Below, in pieces: positions 48,009 through 57,689 of a DNA stretch of 64,000 bases. Within the stretch, counting starts at the first letter, position 1; every line of letters starts with the position of its first letter. A program made the position numbers and the translations under genes. The DNA is from Streptomyces sp. NBC_01571 (GTDB taxonomy: Bacteria; Actinomycetota; Actinomycetes; Streptomycetales; Streptomycetaceae): positions 5,952,001-6,016,000 of the forward strand of contig NZ_JAPEPZ010000001.1 in assembly GCF_026339875.1 (NCBI RefSeq). The letters run 5' to 3'. The notes below the pieces were generated by a model. It worked only from the letters and a program-made list of their open reading frames with translations. It ran no database searches and was not told the origin of the DNA.

Positions 48009-48044
48009 CCTCGGGCCCCGCTCCTCCGGGAGCGGGGCCCGAGG
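48009..48044. terminator. Strong hairpin ending the nuo operon
   Basis: A perfect 16-bp stem (left arm CCTCGGGCCCCGCTCC) with a TCCG loop lies 15 bases after nuoN. It sits 5 bases before the convergent secreted-protein gene and can end both transcripts. Confidence 0.92.
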
Positions 48045-48049
48045 CGTTC

Positions 48050-48649
48050 TCAGTGGGCCGTGTGGGCCGTGTGGGTCGGCGTCGCGGAGTGGGTCGAGAC
48101 GGCCGGACACGTCACACGGGGGTTCCACCGGTTGAACAGGCCGTCGGGGTTGTGCTTCCAGAGCCAGACGTGCAGGTCGTAGTGGACCGGCATGCCGGGG
48201 TAGTGACCCGGCATCGGGCCTTCGAACTTCTGGCCGAACAGCGAAGGCCGGTCGCCGGAGGTCCTCATGTCCTGGTCCGCGTCCACCACGATCCACTCCA
48301 CCCCCGCTAGCCTGCGCCTTCCGTCCGGTCCGTCCTCGAAGAGCAGAGCTCCCGGCTTCGCCGGGTCGAGGGAGCCGTAGCGGGACTCGTTGAAGTAGTG
48401 GTAGCCCATGGCGCCGTGGCCCGCGGGGTCCGCCGAGCACGGGTAGGGAACGTAGCCGTCGGCGAGGGCGGCCGACTCGTCGAGATACTTCGTGCTGGCC
48501 AGGTACGCCGTGTTCAGGTCCCGTACGGACCTGGGGTCCACGGGGGCCGCGGGGCCGCCCGCGGCCGGGGCGGGCGCGGCCGCCAGGGCGAGCGAGGCGG
48601 CGACGGCCGTCACGAGGGCGAGAGCTGTCCTGAGCGGACGCTGGGACAT
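48050..48649 (-). CDS. Secreted protein of unknown function, His/Thr-rich tail
   Basis: 199 residues. A signal peptide MSQRPLRTALALVTAVAASLALAAAPAPAA fills the first 30 residues. The mature part has several aromatic and His motifs (HGAMGYHYFNESRYGSLDP, PVHYDLHVWLWKHNPDGLF) and two conserved-looking cysteines (SADP preceded by C, and VTCPAV), which may form a disulfide. The tail THSATPTHTAHTAH alternates His and Thr/Ala and could bind a metal. I chose ATG 48649, the start of the signal peptide. I do not recognise a named family. It is convergent with nuoN. Confidence 0.7.
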   Translation of the reverse strand: MSQRPLRTALALVTAVAASLALAAAPAPAAGGPAAPVDPRSVRDLNTAYLASTKYLDESAALADGYVPYPCSADPAGHGAMGYHYFNESRYGSLDPAKPGALLFEDGPDGRRRLAGVEWIVVDADQDMRTSGDRPSLFGQKFEGPMPGHYPGMPVHYDLHVWLWKHNPDGLFNRWNPRVTCPAVSTHSATPTHTAHTAH

Positions 48650-48939
48650 TCGATGACTCCTAGAGGCGCGAGAGCGGTGTACGGGACGGTGCCGGTCCGT
48701 CGGCTGCGGCTCCTCCGCCGGCTCGAGCAGCATGTCCCGCGGTCATGAGGGGCCGCCATACGAGAGGGGCCAACGGGTGGAACGCGGGTGAGGTGCGCCG
48801 CCCGGCGGAGTGATCGGGGGCGCGGCAGCGATGCTCAGAGAAGCCGGCCGGTCGCAGCCTGTGGATAACTCCGAGGCTGTCGGCGCGGACGCCTATCGTG
48901 GACGCAGTGGTCGAGGCGCGACGTACGGGGGACAGGACG
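48650..48939. other. Divergent region between secreted-protein gene and recQ
   Basis: 290 bases with no gene. I see no clear operator; the GTG at 48898 and ATG 48958 are alternative recQ starts. Confidence 0.5.
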
Positions 48940-50922
<1,983 letters not shown>

Positions 50923-51042
50923 CCCGGGCCCGAGGCCGGGACCCGGGCGCGAGGCCCGGATCCCGGGGCGCAGGACAGGGCTGTCGAGCGGCGCCCCCGC
51001 GCCGGGGCGGGCGCGGGGCGGAAGACGGCGAGGGCGAGGGAA

Positions 51043-52248
51043 CTAGCGGATGCGGCCCGTCACCTCGCCGAGGGCGACTCGGGTGCCGTTCGGGCCGGGA
51101 GCCCAGGCTGTCATCGTCACCTCGTCGCCGTCCTCGAGGAAGGTCCGCTTGGCGGTGGGGAGTTCGAGGGGGTCGCGGCCGTTCCAGGTGAGTTCGAGGA
51201 GGGAGCCGCGCTCCCGCGGTGAGGGTCCGCTGACCGTTCCCGAGCCGTACAGGTCGCCGGTGCGCAGGGAGGCTCCGTTGACCGTCATGTGGGCCAGTTG
51301 CTGGGCGGCCGTCCAGTACATGGTGGAGAAGGGCGGCTCCGAGACGACGTGGCCGTTGACGGCGACGGAGATGCGGAGGTCGTAGCCGCCGGGGTCCTCC
51401 GAGGAGTCGTCCAGATAGGGGAGAAGGGGGTGCGTGCGGGCCGGAGGCGCGACACGGGCGTCGTCCAGCGCGTCGAGCGGGGTGACCCACGCCGACACCG
51501 AGGTGGCGAAGGACTTGCCGAGGAAGGGACCGAGCGGGACGTACTCCCAGGCCTGGATGTCGCGCGCCGACCAGTCGTTGAGGAGGCAGAGGCCGAAGAC
51601 GTGGTCGCGGAAGTCGGCGAGGGGCACCGGAGTACCGAGGGGCGAGGGGGTGCCGACCACGAACCCGACCTCCGCCTCGATGTCGAGCCTGACGGACGGT
51701 CCGAAGGCGGGCACGGCATCCGTGGGGGCCTTGCGCTGGCCCGACGGACGCACCACCTCCGTACCCGACACCACCACCGTGCCCGCGCGGCCGTGGTAGC
51801 CGATCGGCAGATGCTTCCAGTTGGGGGTGAGGGAGTCCGCGGCGTCGGGGCGGAAGATCTGTCCGACGTTACGGGCGTGGTTCTCGGAGGCGTAGAAGTC
51901 GACGTAGTCCGCGACCTCGAACGGGAGGTGCAGGGTCACCTCGGAGAGCGGGTACAGATGGGGCTCCACGGTCTCCCGGTGGGCCGGGACCGTCACCCAG
52001 GCCGTCAGCGCGCGACGCACGTCGGACCAGGCCGTGCGGCCCGCCGCGAGCAGCGGGTTCAGGGTCGGCCGCGCGAGCAGTTCGGCGTACGGGGAGCCGA
52101 GCGCCAGGGCCGCCGCGCCCGCGTCGAGGACGTGGTCGCCGAGCCGGACACCGACGCTCCGTTCGGACGAGCCGGCCCGGGAGAAGACGCCGTAGGGGAG
52201 GTTGTGCGGGCCGAAGGGATCGCCCTCGGGGACATCGAAGGGGGGCAT
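51043..52248 (-). CDS. fahA: Fumarylacetoacetase
   Basis: 401 residues, the family's usual length. N-terminal SH3-like part (GVFSRAGSSERSVGVRLGDHVLD), then the catalytic domain with DFYASENHARNVG (metal Asp and His), DIEAEVGFVVG (metal Glu residues) and NDWSARDIQAWEYVPLGPF. It splits fumarylacetoacetate to fumarate and acetoacetate, the last step of tyrosine catabolism. Other tyrosine-pathway genes are not in the window. It converges with recQ. Confidence 0.93.
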   Translation of the reverse strand: MPPFDVPEGDPFGPHNLPYGVFSRAGSSERSVGVRLGDHVLDAGAAALALGSPYAELLARPTLNPLLAAGRTAWSDVRRALTAWVTVPAHRETVEPHLYPLSEVTLHLPFEVADYVDFYASENHARNVGQIFRPDAADSLTPNWKHLPIGYHGRAGTVVVSGTEVVRPSGQRKAPTDAVPAFGPSVRLDIEAEVGFVVGTPSPLGTPVPLADFRDHVFGLCLLNDWSARDIQAWEYVPLGPFLGKSFATSVSAWVTPLDALDDARVAPPARTHPLLPYLDDSSEDPGGYDLRISVAVNGHVVSEPPFSTMYWTAAQQLAHMTVNGASLRTGDLYGSGTVSGPSPRERGSLLELTWNGRDPLELPTAKRTFLEDGDEVTMTAWAPGPNGTRVALGEVTGRIR

Positions 52249-52461
52249 CGGGTGGTGCCTCGCTTTCGTGGTCGTACGCGCCGTGATCCATGTGTTCCAC
52301 GCGTTCCGTGTGGTCGCGGCACACGTTACGGGGGAGTGACCGTGCTGTGGCAGTGCCTAAAGAGTTCGCAATGTCCGAATAGGTCTTGTCGGACGCGGCA
52401 ATTCCGGCTTAGCGTCCTTTGGGGACATGGACGGGGTGGGTCCGGTCCGTAGGGGGGACAC

Positions 52462-53745
52462 GTGGGGGGACCCGTGGCCAGGGGCGTCAGTGGAGTGCCG
52501 GTCGACGCCGACCGGGACGTTCCGGGGCTGATAGTGAAATTCGGTGACTATCCGCTGCACCACGGTGGAGTGGGCGCCATACGGAGCCTGGGCCGCCTGG
52601 GCATTCCGATGTACGCGATCACCGAGGACCGTTACACGCCTGCCGCGGCCTCACGCTATCTGCGCCGTGCCTTCGTCTGGCCGACGACGGGGACGGAGGA
52701 GCCGGAGCGCCTGGTCGAGGGGCTGCTGCGGATCGGCCGTCGCATAGGACGGCCGACGGTGCTCGTCCCGACGGACGAGGAGGCCGCCGTCCTGATAGCG
52801 GAGCATCAGGAGGAACTCGCGGAGCGCTTTCTCTTTCCCCGGGTGGACGCCAAACTGCCCCGCCGCCTCGCCAGCAAGCAGGGCCTGCACGAACTGTGCG
52901 TGGAGCACGGCATTCCCAGTCCGGCGGCCGCCTTTCCGCAGTCGTACGAGGAGATCGAGCGCTTCGCGGCCTCGGCCCGCTTTCCTCTCGTGGCCAAGAA
53001 CCGTGAGGCGTTCGTGCGCCGCAGCCGCCCCGCGGTCAACGGGACGACGAGGATCGCGACCCGTGAGGGGCTGCTGGCGCTCGCCCGGGACTGGGGCGGG
53101 CACCCGGGTGTGATCCTCCAGGAGTACCTGCCCCGGGAGGAGGCGGAGGACTGGATCGTGCACGCGTACTTCGACGCGGACTCGACGCCGCTCGCGATGT
53201 TCACGGGCGTGAAGGTCCGTTCCTGGCCACCGCACGCGGGCATGACGGCGAACGCGTACGTCGTCGACAATCCGGAACTCGCGGACCTCGCCGCACGTTT
53301 CATCAAACAGATCGGCTTCAGCGGCGTCATCGACCTCGACCTGCGCTTCGACCGCCGCGACGGGCAGTACAAGCTTCTCGACTTCAACCCCCGCATGGGT
53401 GCACAGTTCCGGCTCTTCGAGAGCGAGTCGGGGATCGACGTCGTCCGGGCCATGCATCTCGACCTGACCGGTCGCACCGTTCCCGAGGGGGAACAGCGGG
53501 CCGGTCACCGGTACATCGTGGAGAACATAGACCTGCCGGCCCTGCTCGCCTACCGGCGCAGCGGTTACACCACCCCGCACGCGCCGACTCGCGCGAGCGG
53601 TACGGAGCTGGCCTGGCTCGCGGGTGACGACCTGCGGCCGTTCTTCACGATGCTCGCGCGCTTCGTGCGGCCGGGCGCGAGACATCTCTACCAGCTGTGG
53701 CGGACCAACCGCCGCGGCAGCGGTACCAGCACGACCACGAAGTGA
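52462..53745 (+). CDS. ATP-grasp ligase, substrate unknown
   Basis: 427 residues. It begins with a Rossmann-like lobe (GLIVKFGDYPLHHGGVGAIRSLG), then ATP-grasp segments FPLVAKNRE (ATP-binding Lys), VILQEYLPREEAEDWIVH and the metal-binding GVIDLDLRFDRRDGQYKLLDFNPRMGAQFRLF (Asp and Asn of the grasp fold). It would join a carboxylate to an amine or thiol through an acyl phosphate. AGGGGGG precedes the GTG. The start of the monooxygenase gene is 27 bases after its stop, so they form a pair. No peptide synthetase or carrier gene is near. Confidence 0.82.
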   Translation: MGGPVARGVSGVPVDADRDVPGLIVKFGDYPLHHGGVGAIRSLGRLGIPMYAITEDRYTPAAASRYLRRAFVWPTTGTEEPERLVEGLLRIGRRIGRPTVLVPTDEEAAVLIAEHQEELAERFLFPRVDAKLPRRLASKQGLHELCVEHGIPSPAAAFPQSYEEIERFAASARFPLVAKNREAFVRRSRPAVNGTTRIATREGLLALARDWGGHPGVILQEYLPREEAEDWIVHAYFDADSTPLAMFTGVKVRSWPPHAGMTANAYVVDNPELADLAARFIKQIGFSGVIDLDLRFDRRDGQYKLLDFNPRMGAQFRLFESESGIDVVRAMHLDLTGRTVPEGEQRAGHRYIVENIDLPALLAYRRSGYTTPHAPTRASGTELAWLAGDDLRPFFTMLARFVRPGARHLYQLWRTNRRGSGTSTTTK

Positions 53746-53772
53746 CGGAAGAACGTCCTGGGGAGGGACTTC

Positions 53773-54975
53773 GTGATTCATCCGGTAGCAGTCATCGGTG
53801 CGGGCCCGTTCGGCCTGTCCACCGCCGCCCATCTGCGGGCGCGCGGCATCCCGGTGCGCGTCTTCGGCAGGCCCATGGTGAGCTGGCGCGACCACATGCC
53901 CGAGGGAATGCTCCTCAAGTCGACCCCGGCCGCTTCCAGCATCGACGCCCCGCAGGAGGGCCACACACTCCGTGACTACTGCGACGCTGCCGGGATACCG
54001 CGGCTCGTCACGGACGAGGACATCATCCCGGTCGAGACGTTCATCGCGTACGGGGAGTGGTTCCAGCAGCGGCTCGTGCCCGAGCTGGAGCAGGTACGGG
54101 TCGTCTCCGTCGACCGGCGAGGCGGCGAGGGCTTCGAGCTGAAGCTGGACTCGGGGGAGTCGTTCACGGCGCGGGCGGTCGTCGTGGCCACCGGACTGTA
54201 CGGCCTCGCCCATCTGCCGCCCGAGCTCGGTGAGGCGGCGGCGGACGGACCGGCGCCCACCGGCCCCGTCTCGCACAGCTCCCAGCACCATGACCTCACC
54301 CGGTTCTCCGGCAAGGAACTGATCGTCGTCGGCGCGGGACAGTCCGCCCTGGAGACGGCCGCACTCGCGGCGGAGGCGGGCGCGCAGGTGCGCGTGGTGT
54401 CCCGGGGCCGGGGCAGGGTCGCCTTCGGCGCGCCGCCCTGGGGGCAGCCGAAGCTGCGCCCGGAGTCGCCCTTCGGACGCGCCTGGTCGCTGTGGGCGCT
54501 GAGCTACTACCCGCATCCCTACCGCTACCTGCCCGCCGAGACCCGGCACTATCTCGTCCGCCGGGTGCTCGGCCCGCTCGGCGCGTGGTGGCTCCGGGAC
54601 CGCTTCGAGGGCAAGGTCGAGGTCAGCGAGATCGCCCGGATCGAGCGTGCCTCGGTCTCCGGGAGCCGCCCGGTGCTCTCCGTGCGCACCCTGGGCGGTT
54701 CGGCCGAGGAACTCGCGGCCGACCACGTCATCGCGGCGACGGGCTATCGCGTCGACCTCGCGGCGATGGACTTCCTGGGACACGCGTTGCGGACGGAGCT
54801 GGCGGTGAGCCGCGGCACTCCGAAGCTCGGTGCCGGATACCGGTCCTCGGTGCCCGGGCTGTACTTCACGGGGTTGCCCGCGGCGGCCTCGTACGGGCCC
54901 GTGATGCGGTTCGTGTGCGGGACGGAGTTCGCCTCGCCGCGATTGGCCAAGCACCTGGCGGCGGCTCACGGTTGA
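53773..54975 (+). CDS. FAD/NAD(P)H-dependent monooxygenase-like oxidoreductase
   Basis: 400 residues with two dinucleotide folds: VAVIGAGPFGLSTAAHLRARG for FAD (residues 5-25) and ELIVVGAGQSALETAALAAEAG for NAD(P)H (about 184-205). The arrangement GAGPxG then GxGxSxxE resembles flavin N- or Baeyer-Villiger monooxygenases, but the FxGxxxHxxxW fingerprint is only partly present (HSSQHHDLTRFSGKE). GGGGAGG precedes the GTG. It is cotranscribed with the ATP-grasp gene, so the two may modify the same molecule. Confidence 0.82.
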   Translation: MIHPVAVIGAGPFGLSTAAHLRARGIPVRVFGRPMVSWRDHMPEGMLLKSTPAASSIDAPQEGHTLRDYCDAAGIPRLVTDEDIIPVETFIAYGEWFQQRLVPELEQVRVVSVDRRGGEGFELKLDSGESFTARAVVVATGLYGLAHLPPELGEAAADGPAPTGPVSHSSQHHDLTRFSGKELIVVGAGQSALETAALAAEAGAQVRVVSRGRGRVAFGAPPWGQPKLRPESPFGRAWSLWALSYYPHPYRYLPAETRHYLVRRVLGPLGAWWLRDRFEGKVEVSEIARIERASVSGSRPVLSVRTLGGSAEELAADHVIAATGYRVDLAAMDFLGHALRTELAVSRGTPKLGAGYRSSVPGLYFTGLPAAASYGPVMRFVCGTEFASPRLAKHLAAAHG

Positions 54976-55258
54976 GGTGACGCAGGGCGCTCGGGACGGC
55001 GGTGGGGGTGGTGGCGGGGGACCACGGCCCCCGCGTCACCAGGAAGTGACCGAACGATCGCAGTCCGTAACCAGGCGGTCGGCGGCGGGTGTTGGAGCCG
55101 GCGTCGCGGCGCTTCCGGGCGCCCGGCGCGGCGGATCGGACGGTGCGACGCCGTCCGTCGCGCGTGGTCCGTGCGGTGAACGGCGTTGCTGACGGGATAC
55201 CGGACGTCGTCCGGTTCACGCCGGGCCGATGAGTCGCCGGATCCGTATTCTTCGGATC

Positions 55259-56077
55259 ATGGCCGCTCCGACTGCATATTCACTCATCGCCACTGACCTG
55301 GACGGAACGCTGCTCCGCGGCGACGACACACTCTCCGACCGCACCCGGGCCGCGTTGGCGAGGGCGGTGGAGGCGGGTGCCCGACATCTGGTCGTGACGG
55401 GGCGCCCGGCGCCGAGAGTGCGCCCGCTCCTCGCCGAACTCGGCGGCACGGGACTGGCGGTGTGCGGACAGGGGGCGCAGCTCTACGACGCGGGCGAGGA
55501 CCGTCTGCTGTGGTCGGTGACCCTGGACAGGGAACTCGCGGAGACGGCGCTCGGCAAGATCGAGGCGGAGGTCGGGCTGCTGTACGCGGCGGTGGACCAG
55601 GACGGCGCGGACGGACTGACACTCATCGAACCCGGCTATGTGATGCCGCACCCGACGCTTCCCGCGGTACGGGTCGGACGCCGTGACGACCTCTGGACGG
55701 AGCCGATCAGCAAGGTGCTGCTGCGCCACCCGCTGCTGTCCGACGACGAGTTGGCCGCGGCGGCCAGGGGGGTGGTGGGTTCTCTGGCCACCGTCACCAT
55801 GTCGGGGCCCGGCACGGTCGAACTCCAGCCATGCGGGGTGACCAAGGCGACGGGGCTGGCTCTCGCCGCCGCCCATCTCGGGCTGGCCTCCGAAGCCACC
55901 GTCGCCTTCGGTGACATGCCCAACGACATCCCCATGTTCGACTGGGCCGCCCACGGGGTCGCCATGGCCAACGCCCACCCAGAGCTCAAGGCGGTGGCCG
56001 ACGAGGTGACGCTGTCGAACGAGGACGACGGGATCGCGGTGGTACTGGAGCGGTTGTTCCCGCTCTCCGCTCCGTAG
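55259..56077 (+). CDS. HAD hydrolase, Cof type
   Basis: 272 residues. Motif I ATDLDGTLLRGDDTLS with the nucleophile Asp, motif II VVTGRPAPR, and motif IV FGDMPNDIPMFDWA, the typical Cof-type ending. These enzymes dephosphorylate sugar or nucleotide phosphates. A perfect 7-bp inverted repeat (55199-55215) lies upstream, in the 5' region. It converges with the LysM gene. Confidence 0.88.
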   Translation: MAAPTAYSLIATDLDGTLLRGDDTLSDRTRAALARAVEAGARHLVVTGRPAPRVRPLLAELGGTGLAVCGQGAQLYDAGEDRLLWSVTLDRELAETALGKIEAEVGLLYAAVDQDGADGLTLIEPGYVMPHPTLPAVRVGRRDDLWTEPISKVLLRHPLLSDDELAAAARGVVGSLATVTMSGPGTVELQPCGVTKATGLALAAAHLGLASEATVAFGDMPNDIPMFDWAAHGVAMANAHPELKAVADEVTLSNEDDGIAVVLERLFPLSAP

Positions 56078-56137
56078 CCCCGATTTCCCGGGGCCTCGGT
56101 TTGCCGTGGGCCCGGTTTCCCGGGGTCCTGGCTTCCG

Positions 56138-56166
56138 GGGGCGCCGGATGTCCGGTCCGGCGCCCC
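56138..56166. terminator. Bidirectional hairpin between HAD and LysM genes
   Basis: GGGGCGCCGG and CCGGCGCCCC form a perfect 10-bp stem with a 9-base loop, in the 106-base gap between the convergent stops. Confidence 0.85.
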
Positions 56167-56183
56167 GGTTGCGTGGCGTCCGG

Positions 56184-56951
56184 TCAGTAGGCGCCGTTGA
56201 CGTTGTCGATGGAGCCGTACTTCGCCGCCGCGTAGTTGCAGGCGGCGGTGATGTTCGCGACCGGGTCGTAGGAGTCCCACGACGTGCCGGCCACGTGGTA
56301 GGCCTTGAACGTGGGGTCGATGACCTGGAGCAGGCCCTTGGAGGGGATACCGGCGGCGGCGTTGGAGTCCCAGTTGTTGATGGCCTTGGGGTTTCCGGAG
56401 GACTCCCGCATGACGTTGCGGTGGATGCCGTTGTACGTGCCCGGGATTCCGTTCTTGGCCATGATGTCCAGCGACTGCTTGATCCAGCCGTCGAGGTCAT
56501 TCGTGTACGTCTTCGCGGCGGCCGTGGTCTTGGCGGCCGTGGTCTTGGCGGCCGTGGTCTTGGCGGCCGTGGTCTTGACCGTCGTGGTCTTGGCGACCGC
56601 TTCCGTGACCTTTGTCGACTTTGCGATGTTCTGGACGGTTTGCGTCCCGACCGTCAGGGTGAGGCCCGGACGGAGCGCCGACGGGTTGGGGCCGATGACC
56701 GCGCTGTTGGCCTCGTAGAGCTTCTTCCAGCCGCCGCTGGAGGGGTACTTCCGCGCGATCTTGGCCAGGGTGTCGCCCGTGACCACCTTGTACGTGACGA
56801 GCTTGACGTCGGAGGCGCCCGTGGCGGCCTGTGCGCAGGTGGCGCCCAGGAGCGGGAGGGCGAGTACCGCCGCGCCCGTGCCCGCAGCGAGAATGCCGCG
56901 GACGAGGGTGCTGCGGGTCTTCGGGTGGCAGTGTCTACCTGCTGCGGCCAT
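56184..56951 (-). CDS. Secreted LysM / transglycosylase-like cell-wall protein
   Basis: 255 residues. A signal peptide (about 1-43, ending CAQAA), one LysM domain (about 52-101, TYKVVTGDTLAKIARKYP) that binds peptidoglycan, a repetitive linker of KTTAA units (about 121-147) and a C-terminal SLT-like domain (from about 150) with the catalytic-type Glu183 in MRESSGNP. It would cut glycan strands in resuscitation or growth. GGAGAGGAAC precedes ATG 56951. The transcript starts with a c-di-AMP riboswitch, as for other actinobacterial wall hydrolases. Confidence 0.93.
   Translation of the reverse strand: MAAAGRHCHPKTRSTLVRGILAAGTGAAVLALPLLGATCAQAATGASDVKLVTYKVVTGDTLAKIARKYPSSGGWKKLYEANSAVIGPNPSALRPGLTLTVGTQTVQNIAKSTKVTEAVAKTTTVKTTAAKTTAAKTTAAKTTAAAKTYTNDLDGWIKQSLDIMAKNGIPGTYNGIHRNVMRESSGNPKAINNWDSNAAAGIPSKGLLQVIDPTFKAYHVAGTSWDSYDPVANITAACNYAAAKYGSIDNVNGAY
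56521..56595. repeat. 15-bp in-frame tandem repeat coding KTTAA
   Basis: Five 15-base units, three identical (GCCGTGGTCTTGGCG on the plus strand) and two with changes, encode the repeated linker of the LysM/SLT protein. Copy number probably varies among strains without shifting the frame. Confidence 0.9.
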
Positions 56952-56962
56952 GACGTGTTCCT

Positions 56963-57150
56963 CTCCGGCGCCTGCGAGGTGAGCTGTCGGGTTCGGGCGG
57001 GAGCTGCCCGGCCGCACGCTGAGTGCGACTTCACCCCTAGCCGTTCCGGACTTCGGATCGGCGGCTTACCTGGGTCCCCCGCTCCTGCCGTGCGTGTGTG
57101 GTCGGGTGTGGGTTTCCGGTCGGCGGCAGGATTGGGCGATCCGTCCGGAG
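56963..57150 (-). ncRNA. c-di-AMP riboswitch (ydaO/yuaA)
   Basis: On the minus strand the conserved blocks appear in order: CCCAATCCTGCCGC, then GGCAGGAGCGGGGGGACCCA, GGGGTGAAGTCG, and CCGGGCAGCTCCCGCCCGAA with CCGACAGCTCACCTCGCAGGCG. The outer stem closes with CTCCGG (5') and CCGGAG (3'). c-di-AMP binding is known to turn such genes off. The 3' arm CCGGAG includes the GGAG of the ribosome site. It precedes the LysM/SLT gene by 11 bases. Confidence 0.9.
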
Positions 57151-57689
57151 TGACGTGAAGGTATGCGAGAGCACATGTCCGGAACAAGCCTTGATGTCGC
57201 GGTGTAGATCGTTTTCACCAGGACATAAGGGCAGATGAATTGCCCGATTAATCCGGAATGCTTCGCTCAACTTGGCTTATGCAAACGGGTAGTCGCTCGG
57301 CGGGGCTGCGGAGTAGATGACCTTCGGGCGTGACCCAACTCACTCCATGCCGCAGGAATAAAGCGGCAATGAAGGCAAGTCGGGCATATAAGGCGCGGAT
57401 AAGAGGCCGCTGAGTCCCCGATCGGAGCCGGGCGCACCGCTCGTAGGGACGGGTCCGTGGCGGGGTCCCCGTGGGGGAGCCGGTCCCCGTCGGGCCTGAA
57501 GTGGAGCCTGTGGAGACGGTGTTCGGGAAATTCGTGCCGCTTCATGTCGGGATGAAGGTCGAACTCAGGCTCTGTGTATGGCCTGTTGATCCCGACCACC
57601 GCTTCCGCCCCGGTGCTGCCGAGGCGGGCGACCGTCTCCCGGCCACCCGTGGAAGCGGGCGGGCGTCCCTGCCGGGGTTCGTCAGGAAT
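57151..57689. other. 539-base region without a convincing gene
   Basis: Less GC-rich near the riboswitch (promoter of the LysM transcript expected around 57160-57260), then GC-rich. Open frames at 57267-57599 (minus) and from 57471 (plus) overlap each other and lack domains; I do not call them. Confidence 0.55.

Noticed and set aside
57267..57599. Minus-strand 110-codon frame beyond the riboswitch
   Set aside because: No domain or ribosome site; a competing plus-strand frame covers the same bases.
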